The notes under the pieces were generated by a model. It ran no database searches. It saw only the letters and a list, made by a program, of their open reading frames with translations, and was not told the origin of the DNA. This document shows positions 38,116 to 44,916 of a stretch of DNA of 56,817 nt, one piece after another; the stretch's first letter is position 1, and each line of letters starts with the position of its first letter. The DNA comes from CAVVVS01 sp963751355 (GTDB taxonomy: Bacteria > Bacteroidota > Ignavibacteria > Ignavibacteriales > Ignavibacteriaceae), in contig CAVVVS010000132.1 in NCBI GenBank assembly GCA_963751355.1, forward strand, positions 1 to 56,817, in the 5' to 3' direction. The translations under genes and the position numbers were made by a program.

Positions 38116-38801
38116 TGTTTAGGAAAAGAAACTATTCAGCTGAACAAATGGATGATTTCAAAATTCAAGATGAACGCCTGGAAAGTGCTTTAATCGAACT
38201 AAAAATTATAAATAAATTCCTGGGAGGATTCTCTACTTCTTTTGAAGGAATTAAACGATTATTAAATGGTGTAAAACCCCGTCAAGAAATCACCGTTTTA
38301 GATGCTGGTTCAGGTGCTTCTGATATTTTATTAAATATAAACCGGAAGTTGAGCAAATTAAAGATCTTTAGCATCGATGCTAATCTCGGGGCATGCAGAT
38401 ACATCAGTGTAAATTCATCGTATATTAGGATAGTGTGCGCAGATATGATGAACCTGCCGTTTAATCACCGGAAGTTTGATGTTATTCATCTATCACTTGT
38501 TCTCCATCATTTTAACGAGAATGAAATAATAAATTTACTGAAAAAATTGTCTGTGCATGTGAATATTGGAATTGTCATAAATGATCTACGGCGTTCAGTT
38601 TGGGCATACTTAGGAATTAAAATATTAACCTCACTGTTTTCTAACAGTAATATGGTAAAAAATGATGCCCCGCTATCTGTGCTACGCGGATTTAAAAAGT
38701 CTGAAATTTTAAAATTATTAGAAGAATTAAATTTTCAGAACTATTTAGTCAAAAGAAAATGGGCATTTCGTTGGCTGATCATTATTAATTTTCAGAATTA
38801 G
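38115..38801 (+). CDS. Methyltransferase coupled to the type III polyketide synthase
   Basis: 228 aa using the ATG at 38115, which overlaps the synthase stop (TGATG). VLDAGSGASDILL is motif I, FSIDANLGAC motif II, and VIHLSLVLHHFNENEI motif IV, all of class I SAM methyltransferases. IVINDLRRSVWAYLGIKILTS resembles proteins that follow type III PKS genes in Bacteroidetes. It probably methylates the polyketide product, on carbon or oxygen (not determinable). Confidence 0.88.
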   Translation: MFRKRNYSAEQMDDFKIQDERLESALIELKIINKFLGGFSTSFEGIKRLLNGVKPRQEITVLDAGSGASDILLNINRKLSKLKIFSIDANLGACRYISVNSSYIRIVCADMMNLPFNHRKFDVIHLSLVLHHFNENEIINLLKKLSVHVNIGIVINDLRRSVWAYLGIKILTSLFSNSNMVKNDAPLSVLRGFKKSEILKLLEELNFQNYLVKRKWAFRWLIIINFQN

Positions 38802-38808
38802 AAGTTAA

Positions 38809-39957
38809 TTGAATTCATTTAATTATGATATTTGTATAATCGGGGGCGGACCTGCGGGTTCTACGGCAGGCTGTTTTTTATCTGAAAAAGGATTTAATGT
38901 TTGCCTGGTCGAAAGGGAAATTTTTCCGAGAGAAAAACTTTGCGGGGAATTCCTTTCGCACGAGGTAACGGTGGTTCTTAAATCACTAAAATTATATGAT
39001 GAGTTCCTCTCATTAGAACCTAATAAAATTAAAACTTTCCGATTGATGCATGATCAAAATATCGATTTAGCAGCAAGTTTGAATTTTGATGCTTACGGGC
39101 TTAGAAGGTCAACCTTCGATTCTTTTTTATTAAACTCCGCACAAAAAAGGGGAGTGCATATTTTTCAACCTTTCGCTGTTAAAAATATCGTAAGGAGTAA
39201 CAACCATTACGAAATCATTTTAAAAAATAGGAACAACAATACAGCTAAAATTACCGCAAGCTCGGTAATTGGTGCTTATGGTAAACACAGTATTATTGAT
39301 AAAATGCTGGAAAGAAATTTTGTCGATGCCAAATCAAACCTAGCGGGAATAAAATTCCATACTAATTACAACACGATGAAAAATTTGCCGAAAGATGAAA
39401 TTCAAATTTATACCGGAAAAGGTATTTACTGTGGAGTAAATTCGGTTGACAATGAAAAAGTGACAATATGTTTTTTGGTCGATAGAAAATTATTAAACGA
39501 TTCTCCAATAAAGAATTTATCAGAACTAATTAATAAGATCCAAATATTTAAAAATATATTCACAACTTCCTTTGAAAGTCTTGCTAATACCGCAAGTTTT
39601 TACGGTGCGGGTAATATCTATTTCGGGAAAAAGGATTTAATGCATGAGGGCGTATTTATGATAGGGGATGCTGCACGTATGATAGCTCCTTTAACGGGAG
39701 ACGGGATAGGAATGGCAATGGAATCGGCAAAACTGGTTTCGGAGGTGCTTACTCAAGAAAAAAAATTAAACCGGGACAGGAAACTTACAGAACATATATA
39801 TCGTAAAAAGTGGGAAGAGCTATTTAATAATAGAGTTAAAACAGCACGGTTTATTCAAGCGATTATGTTGTCTAATCTTTTCGGAAATTCAGGCTACAGG
39901 GTATTAAAATTATATCCTGGTTTACTTTCCGGATTAATAAATTTAACGCGTGGTTGA
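38809..39957 (+). CDS. FAD-dependent oxidoreductase, geranylgeranyl-reductase/hydroxylase-like
   Basis: 382 aa from a TTG start. The FAD motif CIIGGGPAGSTAGCFLSEKG is at the N-terminus, FPREKLCGEFLSHE is the substrate-side loop, and MIGDAARMIAPLTGDGIGMA is the second FAD motif (GD). It lies 7 nt after the methyltransferase gene. In Streptomyces srsABC a type III PKS, a methyltransferase and a flavin hydroxylase make methylated alkylresorcinols and quinones; the same trio here suggests oxidation of the polyketide ring. Confidence 0.88.
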   Translation: MNSFNYDICIIGGGPAGSTAGCFLSEKGFNVCLVEREIFPREKLCGEFLSHEVTVVLKSLKLYDEFLSLEPNKIKTFRLMHDQNIDLAASLNFDAYGLRRSTFDSFLLNSAQKRGVHIFQPFAVKNIVRSNNHYEIILKNRNNNTAKITASSVIGAYGKHSIIDKMLERNFVDAKSNLAGIKFHTNYNTMKNLPKDEIQIYTGKGIYCGVNSVDNEKVTICFLVDRKLLNDSPIKNLSELINKIQIFKNIFTTSFESLANTASFYGAGNIYFGKKDLMHEGVFMIGDAARMIAPLTGDGIGMAMESAKLVSEVLTQEKKLNRDRKLTEHIYRKKWEELFNNRVKTARFIQAIMLSNLFGNSGYRVLKLYPGLLSGLINLTRG

Positions 39958-40089
39958 CGCTAAATAGTTAAATGGTTTGGGCTGAATATTCGATAATTAT
40001 TATAAGTTTTTTATATTTGATTGTGTATTTGAACATTTTTAATTCGGTGGGAAAAATATTTGAAATTTAAAGAATAATAGAATGTTAAG

Positions 40090-40464
40090 ATGGAATTAAA
40101 GTTGAAAAATATAGATAAGTTTATTGTAATCGGAGACAGAGTATTGATTCGACCGGAACAAAGCACAGACAAAACTATGAGCGGATTATATCTGCCTCCT
40201 GGTGTATCCGAAAAAGAAAAAATTCAAAGCGGTTACGTAATTAAAGTAGGTCCGGGTTATCCGTTAGGAGCTCCTACCGATGATGAACCCTGGAAAGAAT
40301 CGAAGGAACCGGTAAAATATATACCTTTGCAGGTTAAACAAGGTGATCTTGCTATTTTTCTACGAAAGGAAGCCTACGAAATTGAATTCGAAAAAGAAAA
40401 ATTTTTAATTGTTCCGCAAGCCGCAATCTTGTTATTAATTAGAAATGAAGATTTTGATTATTGA
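40090..40464 (+). CDS. GroES-like co-chaperonin family protein
   Basis: 124 aa. The Cpn10 core is clear: GDRVLIRPEQSTDKTMSGLY, PPGVSEKEKIQSGYVIKVGP. The stretch where the mobile loop lies is acceptable for a Cpn10. There is an ~20-residue insertion (PTDDEPWKESKEPVKYIP) not found in standard ~95-aa GroES and no groEL beside it, so it may be a second, divergent Cpn10 rather than the housekeeping one. Confidence 0.85.
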   Translation: MELKLKNIDKFIVIGDRVLIRPEQSTDKTMSGLYLPPGVSEKEKIQSGYVIKVGPGYPLGAPTDDEPWKESKEPVKYIPLQVKQGDLAIFLRKEAYEIEFEKEKFLIVPQAAILLLIRNEDFDY

Positions 40465-40515
40465 GGCTTTCCCAAAAGTAATATTGCCCAAAACTCTAAA
40501 CACCAATGATTCATG

Positions 40516-40585
40516 TTTACCCCGTGGAATAAAGTGAATTTATTTACACTTGTTTAACAAAGGTTGTTCTATTCCACGGGGTAAA
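40516..40585. repeat. Perfect 16-bp inverted repeat with nested hairpin
   Basis: TTTACCCCGTGGAATA (40516-40531) is exactly inverted at 40570-40585. The 38-nt interior contains a smaller AAGTG/CACTT hairpin (40532-40551). It lies between two convergent genes; neither side has a clean T tract, so a bidirectional terminator is possible but not typical, and a small mobile or structural element is the alternative. Confidence 0.6.
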
Positions 40586-40601
40586 TCTACTTCGACATTT
40601 G

Positions 40602-40865
40602 TTATAAAAATGGTATGTATTTTCTAAGTTTCAACTTATTGAACAGACTCACCTTGCCAATATAAATATTACTTTTTTCCAATTCAGGATCTCTAAAAAT
40701 GCCCTTTACCGGATTCGTTTCATCGTACGCAGCCTGAAGATGCTTTTGAAGAACCTCTGTAGAATCATATCTTTTTGCCGGAATATTTAAATCCAGACAT
40801 TCATCTATCAAAGCTTCTTTTGAAATACCTTGTACAGGCTGACTATAAGTATCAACAGCAATCAT
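40602..40865 (-). CDS. Small protein with SAP-like helical motif
   Basis: 87 aa. A strong ribosome site (GGAGGT, 4 nt before the ATG) supports it. ISKEALIDECLDLNIPAKRY followed by STEVLQKHLQAAYDE resembles a SAP or Rho-N-like helix-extended loop-helix, usually nucleic-acid binding; the C-terminal ~40 residues are unique. It ends just past the inverted repeat. Function unknown. Confidence 0.6.
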   Translation of the reverse strand: MIAVDTYSQPVQGISKEALIDECLDLNIPAKRYDSTEVLQKHLQAAYDETNPVKGIFRDPELEKSNIYIGKVSLFNKLKLRKYIPFL

Positions 40866-40950
40866 GATGTACCTCCGTTTGTTCTGATTCAGTAATTCTA
40901 CCCACCCATTTAACCTTTTTTTATTGCTTTTTAATAGACGCTAAAATTTC

Positions 40951-41961
40951 TTATTCATACCAGCTGGTAATATGGAATCTTGAAGATTTCAGATTTGCCC
41001 TAGCATTTTCGATGGCTTGTGAACTGTAATAAAATTGTGCAGTACCAGCAACAGTCATGTCCACAGTAGTACCAACTGCTATTGTTGCACCGTAAACTCC
41101 GGCATCTCCTGTAGTTTTTGTAACAACTGTCGATTGGCCGTAAACGATAATAATTCCGTTATAATTAAATTTCCCTTCCATATCAACGTCACCGTCAATA
41201 ATCATTATCCCGGCTCCAGTTAATCCACCGGTCAATTTAATGTTTCCTTTTGCATACGTAATTTTAGGCTCAGCCATTGTCCCTAATGTACCTGTGTTAT
41301 ATGTACCGGATGCTAATGTAGTATCGGCTGCGAAAATATAAGATTGAGTTAATTTTAGCCAATCGTTTGGACTAGGAGATGCTGATACACTTGGTGCGCC
41401 GCCTTGTCCATCGATAGCGTTGTCAATTTTACTCTTTATATTATTGATGATATAAGCACTGTCAGTAGGTGAATCAACCGTGATTCCGGATAACGGCGGG
41501 CTAGGACCCGGGCTACCATCCACGTTATGATCGTTACCGTCAATAAACATATTGCCGTTTAAATCTAAACCGGTGGTGGGTGCAGATATATATAAAGCAG
41601 AATTTATTATGGGCATTGTAATTTTTTCTCTCTTCGCTGTTACTATGCATGTATGTTTTACGCCGTCAAACTCTCCGACCGACTTTATAGTCATCGAAGT
41701 ATCTACTCCTGTTATCTCAATATCATAATGTCCGCCCATCATACTGTTATTATTATATTCACCATTCCCCAGAGTTTTATTTCTCCGAAGTTTTTCCAGG
41801 TATGTTTCAATTCCGGAATCGGCAATCAATCTTGCCTGGGTTTTATCGAAGTAATTGATTGTTGATTCCAATCCTCTGTCGGTATTTGCATTTAAGTTCA
41901 TTATTAATATTGTAATAATGATGGATAAACCGAGTACTACTATTAATATTCCTCGTCCCAT
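40951..41961 (-). CDS. PilX-like pilus or secretion-associated protein
   Basis: 336 aa. The N-terminus (MGRGILIVVLGLSIIITILI) is a hydrophobic helix followed by a Gln/Arg-containing ARLIADSGIETYLEKL helix, as in PilX-type minor pilin proteins. Residues ~110-320 are a Gly/Asn-rich repetitive beta region (NIKLTGGLTGAGIMIIDGDV, GVYGATIAVGTTV) suggesting a beta-helix. The usual prepilin peptidase site is not evident. It is the last of three overlapping genes behind a sigma-54 promoter. Confidence 0.65.
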   Translation of the reverse strand: MGRGILIVVLGLSIIITILIMNLNANTDRGLESTINYFDKTQARLIADSGIETYLEKLRRNKTLGNGEYNNNSMMGGHYDIEITGVDTSMTIKSVGEFDGVKHTCIVTAKREKITMPIINSALYISAPTTGLDLNGNMFIDGNDHNVDGSPGPSPPLSGITVDSPTDSAYIINNIKSKIDNAIDGQGGAPSVSASPSPNDWLKLTQSYIFAADTTLASGTYNTGTLGTMAEPKITYAKGNIKLTGGLTGAGIMIIDGDVDMEGKFNYNGIIIVYGQSTVVTKTTGDAGVYGATIAVGTTVDMTVAGTAQFYYSSQAIENARANLKSSRFHITSWYE

Positions 41962-41962
41962 A

Positions 41963-42523
41963 TTATAAATTCCTTGGATTTACGGTTATTTCCCAATAGT
42001 TATTTAGATATTCAGCTTTCCCCTGATAATCAACTTTTTCCGGGGACTGAAGATAGATTTCAGCTTTAATGGATTTTATACTGTCCAGGTTGGTAGTGAC
42101 ACTGCCTAATGAGTTATAATATGTAAATTTAAGATCAGTGACATCCAGTGAAGGAGCAGCCGATGTATCATTATTGACAATACGGTACAATATTTTATCA
42201 TGAGGATTAGGGGTATACGGAACTTCTGTAGAGTCACTTAATGCCAACGTTACTATATCATCAGTTCCGTTATTATCAAGGTCGGAATAATAAGAGATTT
42301 TTTTTGGTTGAGCGGTTATTATTGCAGTTCCGTTGTGTTTAAAACCGATTTTTCTCAAATCGCTGTCCAAAATTTCAGCGAAAGTTTTTGCGTTTCCAGC
42401 CAGTCTAAGGTCAGAATCGGAAGAAAATTTTACTTGCGCCGAGAACAGATTGAGATTAAGCATCAATAATACAATTATTGAGCCTATTAAACTCGCACCA
42501 AGTATGTCGATCATTGTATTCAT
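41963..42523 (-). CDS. PilW-like pilin-related protein
   Basis: 186 aa. MNTMIDILGASLIGSIIVLL begins with a hydrophobic helix; the body (RLAGNAKTFAEILDSDLRKI, KISYYSDLDNNGTDDIV, ILYRIVN, VTDLKFTYYNS) follows the order seen in PilW-type minor pilins. There is no canonical cleavage motif or E at position 5. Its start codon shares a base with the previous gene's stop, and the next gene follows after 1 nt. Confidence 0.65.
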   Translation of the reverse strand: MNTMIDILGASLIGSIIVLLMLNLNLFSAQVKFSSDSDLRLAGNAKTFAEILDSDLRKIGFKHNGTAIITAQPKKISYYSDLDNNGTDDIVTLALSDSTEVPYTPNPHDKILYRIVNNDTSAAPSLDVTDLKFTYYNSLGSVTTNLDSIKSIKAEIYLQSPEKVDYQGKAEYLNNYWEITVNPRNL

Positions 42524-43014
42524 TATTTAAGTGTAGATATATATGATAAAATAATTTTATTAGGTTGTTTTAAAAACGGACTGGTAACTGTAACTGTTAA
42601 TCTTTTATAAAATGTTTGAGTACTGCTTACTTGATCCGGATTATTGGGCTGAACATATGTAACAACACAACTGATGTAATAAGTTTCCAGATAGGGGGCT
42701 TGAATAGTTTCATGAAAATTATTGAAATCATCAAAATCGTTAAAGTTAGGATAGGTTTCTCCGTAAGCCGGTCCTAATCCGCCGGGAGCAGTTAATGTTG
42801 CCGGGTTTGTCGTTGGAAAATTAATTGTGCTTATATCAAATGCTTTCGTTTTTGCTTCTTCAATAATATTATCTCCCAAGGAAATAGCAGTAAGATAAAC
42901 TTTGCTTTCGAGATCCGCCGTCTGACTTGAAAGCATTGTTGAATTGAATCGTAAAGAAACCAATGTCAGCAAGATCATTGCGCCCATCGATAATAAAGAT
43001 TGTACTCCGCCCAT
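42523..43014 (-). CDS. PilV-like pilin-related protein
   Basis: 163 aa. A short polar start (MGGVQSLLSMG) precedes a hydrophobic helix (AMILLTLVSLRF) and a helix (ESKVYLTAISLGDNIIEEAK) like the N-terminal alpha-helix of PilV-type minor pilins; the C-terminal part is a beta-rich head. The GGVQSL start resembles but does not match the prepilin site G-FTLxE. It is the first gene of the operon, 42 nt downstream of the sigma-54 -12 element. Confidence 0.65.
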   Translation of the reverse strand: MGGVQSLLSMGAMILLTLVSLRFNSTMLSSQTADLESKVYLTAISLGDNIIEEAKTKAFDISTINFPTTNPATLTAPGGLGPAYGETYPNFNDFDDFNNFHETIQAPYLETYYISCVVTYVQPNNPDQVSSTQTFYKRLTVTVTSPFLKQPNKIILSYISTLK

Positions 43015-43055
43015 AATATATTTTACTTATTTGTTAATTTAGTTTATATAGGAAA

Positions 43056-43071
43056 AGCAATAAGCGTGCCA
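43056..43071 (-). promoter_or_regulatory. Sigma-54 (RpoN) promoter of the pilin-like operon
   Basis: The minus strand reads TGGCACGCTTATTGCT, matching the -24/-12 consensus TGGCACG-N4-TTGCT at every position. Predicted transcription start is near 43045, about 30 nt before the ATG of the first pilin-like gene. Confidence 0.93.
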
Positions 43072-43124
43072 GGTGAAAATCAAAAGGAATATCGGGAAAG
43101 AAGAGTTTTAGTATTATTTTGGAA

Positions 43125-43180
43125 GTGTCAGTAATTGTAATGAATATTAAATACGTCATTATTGACGTCAAATATGTCAT
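43125..43180 (-). promoter_or_regulatory. Probable enhancer (UAS) boxes for the adjacent sigma-54 activator
   Basis: Four TGAC boxes lie 55-110 nt upstream of the -24 element: TGACAC at 43125-43130, TGACGT at 43153-43158, the palindrome TTGACGTCAA at 43162-43171 and TGACAT at 43174-43179 (minus-strand reading). TGACATATT and TGACGTATT flank the palindrome as direct repeats. Position and multiplicity fit sites for a sigma-54 enhancer-binding protein; the neighbouring gene is one. Confidence 0.7.
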
Positions 43181-43183
43181 CTA

Positions 43184-44560
43184 TCATATAAGGTTTTGTT
43201 CACGCATGGTTTTTAATTTTCTCTGAAGAGTCCTTTCACTTATCCCAAGTATGTAGGCTGTTTTTCGTATGTTTCCTTTTGTAAAGTCTAAAATGTTCAT
43301 TATGTGATTTTGTACAGCCGCATCAATTGAAATTAAGTTGGTTTTTTTTGTCGATACCGGTTCGTCCTCATCTCTTAATAAACCAGGAATTTCCAGGTTA
43401 CCGATAGGGAGAGTATCTGCGCTTTTAGCCACAGCATTCAATATGATGTTTTCCAACTCACGAATGTTTCCGGGAAAGTCATATGTTTTCAAAGTATTAA
43501 TTGCCTCTTTCGAAAAGCCGGGTATATTTTTTTTGTAAGTTTCATTACCGATATTAAGGAAATGCTTTGCCAGCAGTACAACATCATCGCCTCTCTCTTT
43601 CAATTTAGGAAGATGTATCAAACCCCTGGTTAACCGGTAATAAAGGTCGGCTCTAAAATCCTTATTTTCAATAGCTTGAATCAATTCCTTGTTCGTGGCT
43701 GCGATAATTCGTATGTCAAGTTTTATTGGTTTTGCGCTGCCGATCCGGTATATTTCATTATATTGTATTGCTCTCAATAACTTTCCTTGAAGTTCTTTCG
43801 GCAATTCACCAATTTCATCGAGAAATATGGTACCGCCGTTTGCCGTTTCAAAATAGCCCAGTTTTTCAGCGGTAGCCCCGGTAAAAGATCCCCTTTCATG
43901 TCCAAATAGTTCACTTTCAAACAAACTTGAGGAAATCGATGCTAAGTTGACCACAACAAATGGTTTTTGTTGTCTTGGCGACAGATCATGAATCTTTTTT
44001 GCAATCAAATCCTTCCCGGTGCCTGTTTCACCCGTAATAAGGACAATTTCATTTGTAGGTGCAAAAATTTCTACCAATTCAAAAACTTTGAACATCAAGG
44101 GTGATGCAGAAATAATATCTTGGAATAAATCTTTTTGTGGAAATGCCTTCATTAAAGCGGATCGGTGAGAATCTAGTTGCAACTCAAGTAACCTTTGTTC
44201 GAGAGCCCTCTTAATTGTTAAAAAAAGTCTCTCAGTTTTCGGCGGTTTTATAATATACTCATAAGCACCTAAACGGATAGCTCTTAATGCAATCTCAATT
44301 TCATCTACTGCGGTAACCATGATTACAGGGATTTGAGGATATTGTTCGTGAACTTTTTCCAGCAATACCATTCCGTTCATTTCGGGCATATAAACATCCA
44401 TAATTATCAGGTCTATCTGCCTAGTTTCAAGTATTGACATAACCTCGTTAGGATGCTGTTCCGTGGCAATTTCCTGATAACCCTCCTCTTCCAAGAGTCC
44501 TTTTAAAAGTTCAAGATATTTCGGCTCATCGTCTACAATAAGTATTGAATTTTTAAACAT
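43184..44560 (-). CDS. NtrC-family sigma-54 response regulator
   Basis: 458 aa in three domains. Receiver (1-120): D10/D11, phosphoacceptor D55 (LIIMDVYMPEMNG) and KPP lysine. AAA+ (~145-375): Walker A GETGTGKD, the sigma-54 contact loop GSFTGA (Ser in place of the usual Ala), Walker B GGTIFLDEIGELP and an R-finger region. DNA-binding (~410-458): Fis-type KGNIRKTAYILGISERTLQR. It lies directly upstream of a sigma-54 promoter and three pilin-like genes, so it most likely activates them, as PilR does pilA. No histidine kinase is adjacent. Confidence 0.93.
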   Translation of the reverse strand: MFKNSILIVDDEPKYLELLKGLLEEEGYQEIATEQHPNEVMSILETRQIDLIIMDVYMPEMNGMVLLEKVHEQYPQIPVIMVTAVDEIEIALRAIRLGAYEYIIKPPKTERLFLTIKRALEQRLLELQLDSHRSALMKAFPQKDLFQDIISASPLMFKVFELVEIFAPTNEIVLITGETGTGKDLIAKKIHDLSPRQQKPFVVVNLASISSSLFESELFGHERGSFTGATAEKLGYFETANGGTIFLDEIGELPKELQGKLLRAIQYNEIYRIGSAKPIKLDIRIIAATNKELIQAIENKDFRADLYYRLTRGLIHLPKLKERGDDVVLLAKHFLNIGNETYKKNIPGFSKEAINTLKTYDFPGNIRELENIILNAVAKSADTLPIGNLEIPGLLRDEDEPVSTKKTNLISIDAAVQNHIMNILDFTKGNIRKTAYILGISERTLQRKLKTMREQNLI

Positions 44561-44737
44561 ATGTTCATTTAATAAATTACAAAATTTTTTTATTTTTCAA
44601 TGAAAATATACTCAAAACGTATTAGAAAAACCTCAAAATCGGTACCTATAGATCTTAGTTTGGATTTAATTATTACTTTTTCTGCAAAATAGTTTATTTG
44701 CTATTTCAAAGGAGTCGTCTAATGAAACCTGTGCGGC

Positions 44738-44830
44738 TATGGTACAATTCTTTTAGAGTTGTGAGATTTCTACCTTTGGTCGAAATGACGATAGATTAAA
44801 ATATTTATTTTTCAGGAACTCTGTACCATA
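44738..44830. repeat. Short inverted-repeat element (MITE-like) ahead of the aconitase gene
   Basis: TATGGTACA (44738-44746) is inverted at 44822-44830. The interior carries GAGATTTCTACCTTTGGTCG and then AAATGACG, resembling a phrase found in dispersed intergenic repeats of many bacteria. Together with the rest of the 356-nt spacer 44561-44916 it is the only recognisable structure; promoters for the regulator and aconitase must lie here but were not pinned down. Confidence 0.55.
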
Positions 44831-44916
44831 CTTATAAAGTTATAAGCAATTTTGCAGCCTTTTTCTTATTTTTGTAAAAGTAATTGATATTGACAATTTT
44901 AACCGAGGAATTAATT

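Noticed and set aside
44884..44916. TTG start for aconitase
   Set aside because: GAGGA and the family N-terminus place the start at ATG 44917.
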